This document shows, in pieces, positions 23,504-31,462 of a DNA stretch of 42,638 bases (its first letter is position 1; each line of letters starts with the position of its first letter). The position numbers were made by a program, and so were the translations under genes. The notes under the pieces were generated by a model, which ran no database searches, was not told the origin of the DNA, and worked only from the letters and a program-made list of their open reading frames with translations. This stretch comes from an uncultured Lachnospiraceae bacterium (GTDB taxonomy: Bacteria > Bacillota > Clostridia > Lachnospirales > Lachnospiraceae). The stretch covers positions 1-42,638 of the forward strand of contig CACZJD010000014.1 of NCBI GenBank assembly GCA_902781325.1, given 5' to 3'.

Positions 23504-25114
23504 TCAGTGTACGTATTTCACCAGTGTCGCGCGGACAGCGCCGGGACCTGCGGTGAGTTCCTTGAAGTAAGTGACTACCTTAGGAGCAAGACCGACCTCA
23601 TAGAGGTCTACGCCGAAGATCGCGTCGTTGTGGAGAAGAGGAGCGATGGCTGCTTCAACATCTTCGTTTTCTCCGAGCTTGATTTTTGCCACTACAGGCT
23701 GTACAGTAGCTGCCAGCGGATCGGGGGAGATCTCGAAGACTTCGCCTTCATCGTTGATACCCATCATGTAGCGGAGCCAGCCGGCCTGGACCAGCGGGAT
23801 GAGTTTGAGGTCCGCGACATCGAGATCCTCAGCTTTATCATATGCCTTGATGGTCTCGCCAAAGCGGATCGCAAGCTTCTGAGAGGTATCGGTTGCGATT
23901 CTCTGAGGCGTGTCAGGCATGAAGGGGTTGGGAATTCTGACATTGAGGACAGTGTCGATGAACTCCTTGGGATCAAGGATGCCGGGGTTGATGACAACCG
24001 GAAGCCCTTCCTTGTATCCGATCGTCTTCACGAGGCTTACAAGCTCTTCATCCTGCATCTCCTTGGAGATGAGATCATAGCCCAGAAGGCAGCCGTAAAC
24101 AGCCAGTGCTGTGTGCAGAGGATTGAGGCATGTGCAGACCTTCATCTTCTCTACTTTGTCGACGGTCTCCCTGTCGGTGAACATGATGCCGCCCTTTTCA
24201 AGTTCGGGTCTTCCGTTCGGGAAATCGTCCTCGATGACGAGGTACTCGGTCTCCTCGGCGTTTACGAAAGGAGCCACATAGGACTTCATGGTGGTAATAA
24301 CGGGAGCCAGATCGTCGATGCCGTCAGCGTTGATGATCTTCTCGACGGACTCATTGGGACGAGGAGTGATCTTGTCGATCATGGACCAGGGGAAGGAGAC
24401 CTTGTCACTCTTTACATAAGCTTCAAACTCAGGCTCTGCGACGCCGTTCGCAACCCAGCCTTCTGCGAAAGCAGTGATAGCTGCTTTAAGCTTGTCGCCG
24501 TTGTGGGAGCAGTTGTCCATGCTGACCATGGCGATCGGCTTCTCGCCTGCCTTAAAGCGGGCATACAGAAGGGAAGCAACTTTACCCATGTAGCTCTGGG
24601 GCTTCTCAGGGCCCTTTTCCATATCGGAGACGACAGCGGGAACCATTTCGCCCTTGCCGTTTACGAGGCTGTAGCCCTTCTCTGTGATGGTAAAGCTTGC
24701 CATCTGCAGGGAATCCTTGCCGAAGATCTCGCGAAGTCTCGCATAAGACTGCTCGTTATTGCTGTCCAGTTCCAGGGACTCCATAACGCTGCCTACTACG
24801 GTCTTCTCGATCGTGCCGGTGGACTTAAGTGTTACCAGAATGGAGAGGTCATCATGGGGATGATACATCTTCTGGATGATCTCGTAGTCATAGCCTTCCG
24901 CTACGGTCAGTCCGCGGTCCAGAACGCCGTCATTGAGGAGGTTCTGCACTACGTTTGCCTGAAATGCCCTGAAAATATTGCCGCCGCCGAAGTGAATCCA
25001 GAAAGGATTCTCTTTGGTCGCTTTTCTTACTGTTTCTCTATCATACTGAGGAAGAGAGTAACCTTTTTCTTCCCACCACTGCCTGTTCTTTAATCCTTCG
25101 TCATTGAGCTTCAT
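23504..25114 (-). CDS. uxuB: Fructuronate reductase (mannitol dehydrogenase family)
   Basis: A 536-residue NAD-dependent long-chain polyol dehydrogenase that reduces D-fructuronate to D-mannonate, or the reverse. The cofactor segment is WIHFGGGNIFRAFQAN near residue 40, MVSMDNCSHNGDKLK near 205 and the catalytic lysine region SMIDKITPRPNE near 250; the C-terminal domain has CLNPLHTALAVYGCLLG. GGAGGT six bases upstream fixes the ATG at 25114 rather than the upstream codon. It follows uxuA by 30 bases, so the two catalyse consecutive steps of glucuronate breakdown to KDG. A mannitol-specific relative is possible but the uxuA partner argues for fructuronate. Confidence 0.92.
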   Translation of the reverse strand: MKLNDEGLKNRQWWEEKGYSLPQYDRETVRKATKENPFWIHFGGGNIFRAFQANVVQNLLNDGVLDRGLTVAEGYDYEIIQKMYHPHDDLSILVTLKSTGTIEKTVVGSVMESLELDSNNEQSYARLREIFGKDSLQMASFTITEKGYSLVNGKGEMVPAVVSDMEKGPEKPQSYMGKVASLLYARFKAGEKPIAMVSMDNCSHNGDKLKAAITAFAEGWVANGVAEPEFEAYVKSDKVSFPWSMIDKITPRPNESVEKIINADGIDDLAPVITTMKSYVAPFVNAEETEYLVIEDDFPNGRPELEKGGIMFTDRETVDKVEKMKVCTCLNPLHTALAVYGCLLGYDLISKEMQDEELVSLVKTIGYKEGLPVVINPGILDPKEFIDTVLNVRIPNPFMPDTPQRIATDTSQKLAIRFGETIKAYDKAEDLDVADLKLIPLVQAGWLRYMMGINDEGEVFEISPDPLAATVQPVVAKIKLGENEDVEAAIAPLLHNDAIFGVDLYEVGLAPKVVTYFKELTAGPGAVRATLVKYVH

Positions 25115-25144
25115 ATCATTACCTCCAATCCGATAATTCAAGTA

Positions 25145-26152
25145 TTACTTTCTGTCATTCTTCTCGATCGCTTCGATGAGGCCGTTGATGTAGCATGCGC
25201 CGAGAGCTCTGTCATAGAGGCCGTAGCCGGGCATTCCTACCTCGCCCCAGATCATTCTGCCGTGGTCGGGACGGATGGGGCCGTCAAAACCGATGTCGTG
25301 CAGAGCCTTGACGATCTCATAGAGGTCGAAGGAGCCGCAGCGGGAGAGGTGAGGAGCCTCTTCGAAGTTCAGGGTCTCCGGGTTGGGATCGATGAACTTG
25401 AGGTTTCTGACATGCGCGAAGTGCACTCTGCCCTTGAGGGAGCGGATCATATCCGGCAGGTCGTTCTTGAGGTTTGTGCCGTAGGAGCCTGCGCAGAAAG
25501 TAACGCCGTTGTGAGGATCGTCGACCATCTTCATCATGCGAAGGATGTTCTCCTTGCAGGTGATGATGCGGGGCAGACCGAATACGGGCCATGCGGGATC
25601 ATCGGGATGGATCGCCATCTTGATGTCGTACTTGTTGCAGACGGGCATGATCTTCTCAAGGAAGTATTTGAGGTTGTCAAAGAGGTCATCAGCAGTGACG
25701 TCCTTGTATTCCTCGAAGAGCTCCTTGACGTGCTCCATTCTCTCAGGCTCCCAGCCGGGCATTACCGTGCCGTTCATATCGCCTGCGATGGACTCGAACA
25801 TCTTCTCGGGGATCAGCTCGTCGACAGCTTTCTGTGTGTAAGCCAGGGCAGTGGAGCCGTCCGGAAGGACTCTGGCTAGCTCGGTCCTTGTCCAGTCGAA
25901 GACGGGCATGAAGTTGTAGCATACCATGTGGATATCCTCTTTGCCGAGGTTCTCCAGAGTTTCGATATAGTTAGCGATCAGCTGGTCGCGGGAAGGCTTG
26001 CCGAGCTTGATATCTTCGTGAATGTTGACGCTCTCGATGCCGGAGATGTGAAGGCCTGCCGCCTCAACTTCTTCCTTCAGAGCGTGGATCCTCTCCTGGC
26101 TCCAGACTTCGCCGGGCTGTGTATCATAAAGTGTTGTGATGACGCCGGTCAC
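25145..26152 (-). CDS. uxuA: Mannonate dehydratase, N-terminus short
   Basis: An enzyme that dehydrates D-mannonate to 2-keto-3-deoxygluconate, TIM-barrel fold with a divalent metal. The catalytic segments IHPDDPAWPVFG, TFCAGSYGTN, HFAHVRN and RPDHGRM are all present. The reading frame gives 335 residues from a GTG at 26152, or 344 from a CTG at 26179 that lies five bases after AAGGAG (26190-26185), whereas family members have about 355-365 and begin with a FRW(Y/F)G strand. An in-frame TGA (26194-26192) blocks extension. Upstream bases look like a shifted remnant of the missing start. The true start is therefore uncertain and the gene may be damaged at its 5' end. Confidence 0.85.
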   Translation of the reverse strand: MTGVITTLYDTQPGEVWSQERIHALKEEVEAAGLHISGIESVNIHEDIKLGKPSRDQLIANYIETLENLGKEDIHMVCYNFMPVFDWTRTELARVLPDGSTALAYTQKAVDELIPEKMFESIAGDMNGTVMPGWEPERMEHVKELFEEYKDVTADDLFDNLKYFLEKIMPVCNKYDIKMAIHPDDPAWPVFGLPRIITCKENILRMMKMVDDPHNGVTFCAGSYGTNLKNDLPDMIRSLKGRVHFAHVRNLKFIDPNPETLNFEEAPHLSRCGSFDLYEIVKALHDIGFDGPIRPDHGRMIWGEVGMPGYGLYDRALGACYINGLIEAIEKNDRK

Positions 26153-26254
26153 GCCGGGGATCTGCCTGATCTGCTGCAGTGTCTCTCCTTTTCACTGAAT
26201 GCGGATTTGCTGTTTCTAAGAGTAAGTTTTTACTGTTTTGATCTGTTCTTTTCT

Positions 26255-26315
26255 TTGTTGTATATAGATTACTAAACCCGGCCAAAATATTGAATTGATT
26301 GAATTGTTGTATATA
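26255..26315. promoter_or_regulatory. Direct repeats in the uxuA upstream region
   Basis: TTGTTGTATATA occurs twice, at 26255-26266 and 26304-26315, 49 bases apart in an A/T-rich gap before uxuA. Paired direct repeats are the usual binding pattern of AraC-type regulators, and an AraC gene ends just upstream. This could be the regulator's site for uxuAB. Confidence 0.5.
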
Positions 26316-26330
26316 TTGCAAAAGTTGCGG

Positions 26331-27224
26331 TCATGTATTGTCCTGCTGCAGCTCCGCGAGAGAGAAGGCCTCCCGGTATTCCTTAGGCGACATCCCGTAC
26401 GCCTTGCGGAAAGCTCTGAAAAAGCTGGGGTAATCCTTGAAGCCGTAGGTGAGACAGACCTCACTGATCTTCTCGTTCATCATGATGGCGTCTCTGCAGG
26501 CGGCGAGCCTCTTGCGCAGCAGGTACTGGTGAACGGAAATGCCGAGATGTTCCTTAAAAGTATGGGAAATATGGTATTTGCTGACGAAGAAATGCTCGGC
26601 GAGGCTGTCGAGGGAGATATCCTCCTCGAGGTTCTCGTCGATATAAGCCATCACCTGCTCGTGCAGGCGGCTGGCCGCTTTGCGCGAAGAGGGATTGACC
26701 TTGTCGTAGACGGTCCTGCACAGAAGAAGCAGAAGATCCTCCACCCGGATTTCTATGACCGCTTCCCTTGCGAAGTGGCTTCCGTGAACTTCTTCGAGAA
26801 GCTGAAGGGCTTTGGAGAGGACCGCGTTGAAAGAGACCGGATCATTGTGAAAGATGTTAAGATGCCGGTCCCTGCGCATATAGTTAAGAAGAAAAGCGAA
26901 GTCAGGGAAATGCTCCGCGAGCTGCCGGGCGAAATCGGAGCCGATCCAGAAGACAAACCGCCTGTAAGGAAGTTCCGTATTCACCACAAAAGCGCGGTGC
27001 ATGGTTCCCGGAGGAACGATGACGAAGTCGCCGCTCCTGAGCGCCTGCCTGCGGTCACCGATCTCAAATTCGACATCTCCTTCCATATAGAAGTAGAACT
27101 CGTAGTAATCGTGGGAGTGCAGGTCGACATTGTAGTGCCCTGTATCGCTGTAGTAGTAGATCTCGAAGTCCTGCGACAGCATGTACTGCCTGTGGGTAAA
27201 GGGAGTCTGGATCCTGGATTTCAT
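26331..27224 (-). CDS. AraC-family regulator with cupin sensor
   Basis: A 297-residue regulator with an N-terminal cupin sugar-sensing domain (about residues 25-100; HSHDYYEFYFYMEGDVEFEI and PPGTMHRAF) and two C-terminal AraC helix-turn-helix motifs (about 195-290; LAEHFFVSKYHISHTFKEHL and ISEVCLTYGFKDYPSFFRAF). AGGAGG precedes the ATG, and the stop of the kinase gene directly abuts it. Being upstream of uxuAB in the same direction, it probably activates uronate genes and perhaps the divergent glycosidase operon. Confidence 0.92.
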   Translation of the reverse strand: MKSRIQTPFTHRQYMLSQDFEIYYYSDTGHYNVDLHSHDYYEFYFYMEGDVEFEIGDRRQALRSGDFVIVPPGTMHRAFVVNTELPYRRFVFWIGSDFARQLAEHFPDFAFLLNYMRRDRHLNIFHNDPVSFNAVLSKALQLLEEVHGSHFAREAVIEIRVEDLLLLLCRTVYDKVNPSSRKAASRLHEQVMAYIDENLEEDISLDSLAEHFFVSKYHISHTFKEHLGISVHQYLLRKRLAACRDAIMMNEKISEVCLTYGFKDYPSFFRAFRKAYGMSPKEYREAFSLAELQQDNT

Positions 27225-28529
27225 TTAAACCTCCTGCGGCACCGGCAGCATGATATCAAGATTGAAGATCTCACCCTCCGTGTGCGCGTGCATTACACCG
27301 TCAAATTCGTCAACGATCCGCTGCATGCTCTTCATGCCGAAGCCGTGCGCCTCCTCGTCCTTATTTGTGACGGGGAGCCCCGAAGAGAAAGTGATCGGCC
27401 CGCTGAAATAGTTCCAGATATGGATGGAGGCGGAGTCGCCGAAGGCCCTGATGCTGATGTCAATGAGCCGCTTTTCGGGATCCTCAATGCCTGAGACACC
27501 TTCCATTGCGTTATCAATGGCGTTTGCGAACAGAAAATACAGTTTCATCCCGTCAAAATATTTAAGGCAGTCCGCATAAGCGACGCACTGCAGCTCGATC
27601 CTGTTCTGCCTGCACAGATCATCCATGTTTCTCAGAAGGATGTCCAGCGCGTCATTTCCGGTCTTAGCAGTGGGAGAGATGCTGTCCACCGCGGCTTTCA
27701 CTCTGGAGATATCGGGGATGTCCACCTGCTTTTGGGAGGCCAGTTTCTCAATCCGGTCCATCAGATGACGCAGGTCGTGGATCCAGTGTTTGATCATACC
27801 GGCGTTGACGGACCACTGCTCATATTGCTTTTTTGACTCCGAGAAGAGCTGGGCAGTCAGGAGACGCTCTGTATCCGCCTGCTGCCATTTGGTGACCGTG
27901 AACTGGATGATCAGCGCGAAGACGCAGCACAGGATCGCATAAAAACAGGCCGCGATCTCGAAATAAATATCTCCGGCAGCGTGATCCACCACCAGCCTGT
28001 TTACGCCTATGCAGGTGAAAACGATCACCAGGGAGAGCAGCTGCAGATGAAGATTTGACTTTGCGTTGGTGCGATGCCTTCCGAAGATCATGAAGATGAC
28101 CAGATAGATATAACTGAAGACGAGGATCTCGAACACCGCGTGCATTGTGACGCTCTGCGCCTCGATCCACTTGACCATCGGGACAAGGCCCAGGAGGATC
28201 GTGAACTTGTTCGCGATGTGCTGCGCGGCAAATCCGGCGACGCAGGCGGATGTCAGAGTGAAAATGTCTTCCTCATAACAGAAGCAGACCGCTGCGATGC
28301 ATCCGGCCATCGCGGCAAAAAACCACAGAAAGCGCGGGAAACCAGCCAGGGCGGGAATCCCGGTGACTGTTCCGATGACGAGAAGGAGCAGCCCGGAAGC
28401 GATATAGCGGGCTGCGAAATTTTTTCTTTTTCTATAAGGTCTCAGAAAAAGGGCTTCCGCGATCATGATCTCAATTAAATAAGCTGCGGCGTTGAGATCG
28501 GGCCGCAGCTGCAGTATTGTCGGTGCCAT
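27225..28529 (-). CDS. AgrC-like sensor histidine kinase
   Basis: A 434-residue membrane sensor kinase. Six to seven transmembrane helices fill residues 10-210. A coiled segment leads to the phospho-histidine motif IHDLRHLMDRI (His251), and a GHKL ATPase domain follows with N-box FANAIDNAMEGV and G-box HGFGMKSMQRIVDEFDG. This is the AgrC/LytS-type layout that pairs with LytTR response regulators. Its ATG directly follows the TGA of the regulator gene, and its TAA directly precedes the AraC ATG. The external signal is unknown; no peptide precursor or processing gene (AgrD/AgrB-like) is seen nearby. Confidence 0.9.
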   Translation of the reverse strand: MAPTILQLRPDLNAAAYLIEIMIAEALFLRPYRKRKNFAARYIASGLLLLVIGTVTGIPALAGFPRFLWFFAAMAGCIAAVCFCYEEDIFTLTSACVAGFAAQHIANKFTILLGLVPMVKWIEAQSVTMHAVFEILVFSYIYLVIFMIFGRHRTNAKSNLHLQLLSLVIVFTCIGVNRLVVDHAAGDIYFEIAACFYAILCCVFALIIQFTVTKWQQADTERLLTAQLFSESKKQYEQWSVNAGMIKHWIHDLRHLMDRIEKLASQKQVDIPDISRVKAAVDSISPTAKTGNDALDILLRNMDDLCRQNRIELQCVAYADCLKYFDGMKLYFLFANAIDNAMEGVSGIEDPEKRLIDISIRAFGDSASIHIWNYFSGPITFSSGLPVTNKDEEAHGFGMKSMQRIVDEFDGVMHAHTEGEIFNLDIMLPVPQEV

Positions 28530-29243
28530 TCAGCCTCCCAGATATTCGTTAAGTCTGGTCATAAAATCTTTCTTGCGGGAGCGCCCGATCCGGATCCGCT
28601 CCGAACCTACGCTCACTTCGTCGCCGTAAAGGCCGTCCACATACCTAAGGTTAACCAGTACAGAGGCGCTGCACCTGGCAAAATCCTGTCCGGCAAGCTG
28701 TTCTTCCTTCTCCTTGAGGCCGCCGTAAGCGGTGATCACTTCATCTTCCGTGTGATACATAAGATCATGGCCCATGACCTCGATATAGCGGATATCCGCC
28801 GAGGATACCACGCGAAGCCCGTCTTTGACGCGGATCTTGACCGGAACGCCGCTTCGGTTAGCGAGAATGCGCAGCGCCTTATCCAGTTTGACGGATAGAG
28901 AGCGGTAGTTGATGGGCTTTATACAGTAGTCAATGGCGTCCACGTCGTAACCGCTGGGCGCGTACTGGGGCATATTAGTAATAAAGAAGAGCATGGCCAT
29001 GCTTCCCTTGGCGCGCAGCTTCCGGGCGGCCTCGATCCCGTTCATCCAGCCGTCTCCAAGCTCCACATCCATAAAGACCAGGTCGTAGAGACCCTGCACA
29101 CTTGCCAGAAAAGCCTCAGCCCTGCCAAAACTTCTGATCTTAAAGCTGCAGCCGTGCTCTTCGCCGTAGCGCTCCAGGCACTGAACCAGATATTGGGAAT
29201 ACTCCGGATCATCTTCGATGATCGCTGACAGATATTGTTTCAT
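28530..29243 (-). CDS. LytTR response regulator
   Basis: A 237-residue response regulator with a receiver domain (acidic Asp11/Asp12, phospho-Asp59 in DLVFMDVELG, Lys109 in YCIKPIN) and a C-terminal LytTR DNA-binding domain (about residues 135-235, with RYIEVMGHDLMYHTED and FARCSASVLVNLRYVDG). LytTR regulators bind direct repeats and often control extracellular behaviour or toxin and carbohydrate genes. AGAGGTT lies upstream of the ATG. It is the first gene of a three-gene regulatory unit with the AgrC-like kinase and an AraC regulator. Confidence 0.93.
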   Translation of the reverse strand: MKQYLSAIIEDDPEYSQYLVQCLERYGEEHGCSFKIRSFGRAEAFLASVQGLYDLVFMDVELGDGWMNGIEAARKLRAKGSMAMLFFITNMPQYAPSGYDVDAIDYCIKPINYRSLSVKLDKALRILANRSGVPVKIRVKDGLRVVSSADIRYIEVMGHDLMYHTEDEVITAYGGLKEKEEQLAGQDFARCSASVLVNLRYVDGLYGDEVSVGSERIRIGRSRKKDFMTRLNEYLGG

Positions 29244-29257
29244 TTCTTAACCTCTTC

Positions 29258-29274
29258 ATGTCTTGCAAAGACAT
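29258..29274 (-). promoter_or_regulatory. Inverted repeat in the response-regulator leader
   Basis: ATGTCTTGCAAAGACAT is a perfect inverted repeat with 7-bp arms around GCA, about 15 bases upstream of the LytTR gene start. It could be an operator or a small hairpin near the ribosome site. Confidence 0.4.
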
Positions 29275-29367
29275 CACTCCTATATATTACCACAACTGCC
29301 GTCATGACTCACACATCTTGGAGAAATGTAAATTATGTTGTCAGAAATGCAGTTTATTCCGTGTCCG

Positions 29368-29397
29368 TTGAAAGTCGGGGAGGCGGATTGCTACAAT
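29368..29397 (+). promoter_or_regulatory. Promoter for the GH2 gene
   Basis: TTGAAA (29368-29373) and TACAAT (29392-29397) are separated by 18 bases, giving a start near 29404 and a leader of about 60 bases before the GH2 start. Confidence 0.5.
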
Positions 29398-29465
29398 TTC
29401 CGCATAAGAGTAAGAATAGCTGCAAGATCTGTAACTGATGTAAAAAACCAATGCAGGAGGGGAGT

Positions 29466-31394
29466 ATGAGGGAATTCATACAGATAAACCGGGACTGGCG
29501 CTTTACCGGGCCCGATGGAATGGGAACTGCAGTGGACCTGCCGCATACCTGGAACGCCATAGACGGACAGGACGGCGGAAACGACTACTGGAGAGGCACC
29601 TACCTGTACGAGAAGGATTTCACAAAGCCGCAGTTCGCCGCCGATGAGCGGATCTACCTGGAATTTCGCGGTGTCAACGCTTCTGCCAAAGCAGAGCTGA
29701 ACGGAACTGTGATCGGCACGCACGACGGCGGTTACTCTACATTCCGCTGGGACATCACGGACCTTCTCGCCGATGAGAACCACCTCAAAGTATGGGCCGA
29801 TAACAGCAGGAACGACAGAGTTTACCCCCAGAAAGCGGATTTCACTTTCTACGGCGGAATATACAGAGATGCTTTTCTGATCAGGGTGAATGAAAAGCAC
29901 TTTGATATGGATCACTTCGGAGGTCCCGGCATCAGGGTGACGGCAAGGCCGGCAGAAGGATATACCCGCGGAGAGGTCCGCGTGGAGACATATACAAACT
30001 GTGAGGATGGAGAAGTCACAGTCCGGATTCTGGACGCGGACGGGAAATGCGTCGCGGAAGGAAACGGAACGGACGCTCAGATGCGCATCGAAAACGCAAG
30101 GATGTGGAACGGTGTCAAAGACCCTTATCTCTACACCGCGCAGGCGGTCCTCACTGTGGACGAAAAAGAAGTTGACTGTGTGGAGACCAGATTCGGCGTG
30201 CGGGATTTTGCCTGTGATCCCAAGACGGGATTCTACCTCAACGGCAAAAAATACCCGCTCCATGGCGTATCCCGCCACCAGGACCGCAAGGGCATCGGCA
30301 ACGCGCTGACGAAGGAGATGCACCTCGAGGACATGGACATGATCTGCGAGATGGGCGTCAACACAGTCCGCCTCGCGCATTACCAGCACGACCAGTACTT
30401 CTACGACCTGTGCGACGAGCGCGGCATGGTGGTCTGGGCGGAGATCCCCTACATCTCCGAGCATATGCCGAACGGACGGGAGAACACCATCTCCCAGATG
30501 AAGGAGCTGATCATCCAGAATTACAATCACCCTTCCATCGTCTGCTGGGGCGTCTCCAATGAGATCACGATCTCCACGAAGGACAACGCGGATATGCTGG
30601 ACAACCACCGAGTGCTCAACGACCTGTGTCACGAGATGGACAAGACGAGATTTACGACGCTGGCCTGCTACGCCATGTGCGGTCCCTTCAACAAGGTCGC
30701 CCACATCACCGACGTGGTCAGCTGGAACCTTTACCTCGGCTGGTATGTACCGGGCTTCAAGCTCAATGACCTGTGGATCGACTTCTTTCACAAGGTCTAT
30801 CCGAACAGATGCCTGGGTTATTCCGAGTACGGCGCGGAGGCGATGACGAACCTGCATTCCTCAAAGCCCCGCCGCGGCGACCAGACCGAAGAATATCAGG
30901 CGCTCTATCATGAATATCTGCTGGAGTGCTTCGCGAAGAGGCCTTTCATGTGGGCTACCCATGTGTGGAACATGTTCGACTTCGCGGCGGATGCCCGCGA
31001 CCAGGGCGGCGAGCCCGGTATGAACCACAAAGGTCTGATTACTTTCGACCGCAAGATTAAGAAGGACAGCTTCTACCTCTACAAAGCGTGGTGGAATGAG
31101 ACAGATCCTTTCGTCCACATCTGCTCCAAACGCTTTGCGGACAGGGCAGAAGCCAAAATAGAGATCAAGGTTTATTCCAATCAGAAATCCGTCACACTGT
31201 ACTGCGACGGCAAAGAGATCGGAACAAAGACGGGCAGCCACGTATTTAAATTTGAGGTGCCGATCAGCGGTAAGCACGAGATCCGCGCGGTGAGCGGAGA
31301 GTGTGAGGATACAGCAGTATTTTGCAAAGTTGACAAACCCAATCCCGACTACAAGCTCAAGGGAAAGAGCTCCAACAGCGCGAACTGGGTGTAA
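29466..31394 (+). CDS. Glycoside hydrolase family 2 enzyme (beta-galactosidase or beta-glucuronidase)
   Basis: A 642-residue cytoplasmic GH2 exo-glycosidase. Domains in order are a sugar-binding jelly roll (about 1-150), an immunoglobulin-like domain (about 165-255) and a TIM barrel (about 260-560), with a short C-terminal extension. The acid/base is Glu366 in WGVSNEI and the nucleophile is Glu454 in YSEYGAE. An N-x-K-G element (MNHKGL) follows the barrel; in beta-glucuronidases such an element binds the uronate carboxylate, but similar motifs occur in beta-galactosidases, so it does not decide. AGGAGG (29455-29460) sets the ATG at 29466. There is no signal peptide. Divergent uxuAB and a downstream GPH symporter make glucuronide use possible. 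Confidence 0.9.
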   Translation: MREFIQINRDWRFTGPDGMGTAVDLPHTWNAIDGQDGGNDYWRGTYLYEKDFTKPQFAADERIYLEFRGVNASAKAELNGTVIGTHDGGYSTFRWDITDLLADENHLKVWADNSRNDRVYPQKADFTFYGGIYRDAFLIRVNEKHFDMDHFGGPGIRVTARPAEGYTRGEVRVETYTNCEDGEVTVRILDADGKCVAEGNGTDAQMRIENARMWNGVKDPYLYTAQAVLTVDEKEVDCVETRFGVRDFACDPKTGFYLNGKKYPLHGVSRHQDRKGIGNALTKEMHLEDMDMICEMGVNTVRLAHYQHDQYFYDLCDERGMVVWAEIPYISEHMPNGRENTISQMKELIIQNYNHPSIVCWGVSNEITISTKDNADMLDNHRVLNDLCHEMDKTRFTTLACYAMCGPFNKVAHITDVVSWNLYLGWYVPGFKLNDLWIDFFHKVYPNRCLGYSEYGAEAMTNLHSSKPRRGDQTEEYQALYHEYLLECFAKRPFMWATHVWNMFDFAADARDQGGEPGMNHKGLITFDRKIKKDSFYLYKAWWNETDPFVHICSKRFADRAEAKIEIKVYSNQKSVTLYCDGKEIGTKTGSHVFKFEVPISGKHEIRAVSGECEDTAVFCKVDKPNPDYKLKGKSSNSANWV

Positions 31395-31462
31395 GCCGGC
31401 TTTATAAAAAAGATATCGAAACCAATTGTTAATGATCAATTTATACAGGGAGGAAAAATATT

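Noticed and set aside
23492-25093. 533-codon open frame antisense to uxuB
   Set aside because: It exactly mirrors uxuB, lacks a ribosome site and reads as low-complexity shadow sequence; uxuB has clear family motifs.
29335-29370. LytTR-type direct repeats before the GH2 gene
   Set aside because: Three GTT cores are spaced by 15 bases, not the spacing of about 21 bases expected for AgrA/LytTR sites, and flanks do not match.
29391-30857. 488-codon open frame antisense to the GH2 gene
   Set aside because: Same shadow effect; the plus strand carries the GH2 catalytic motifs.
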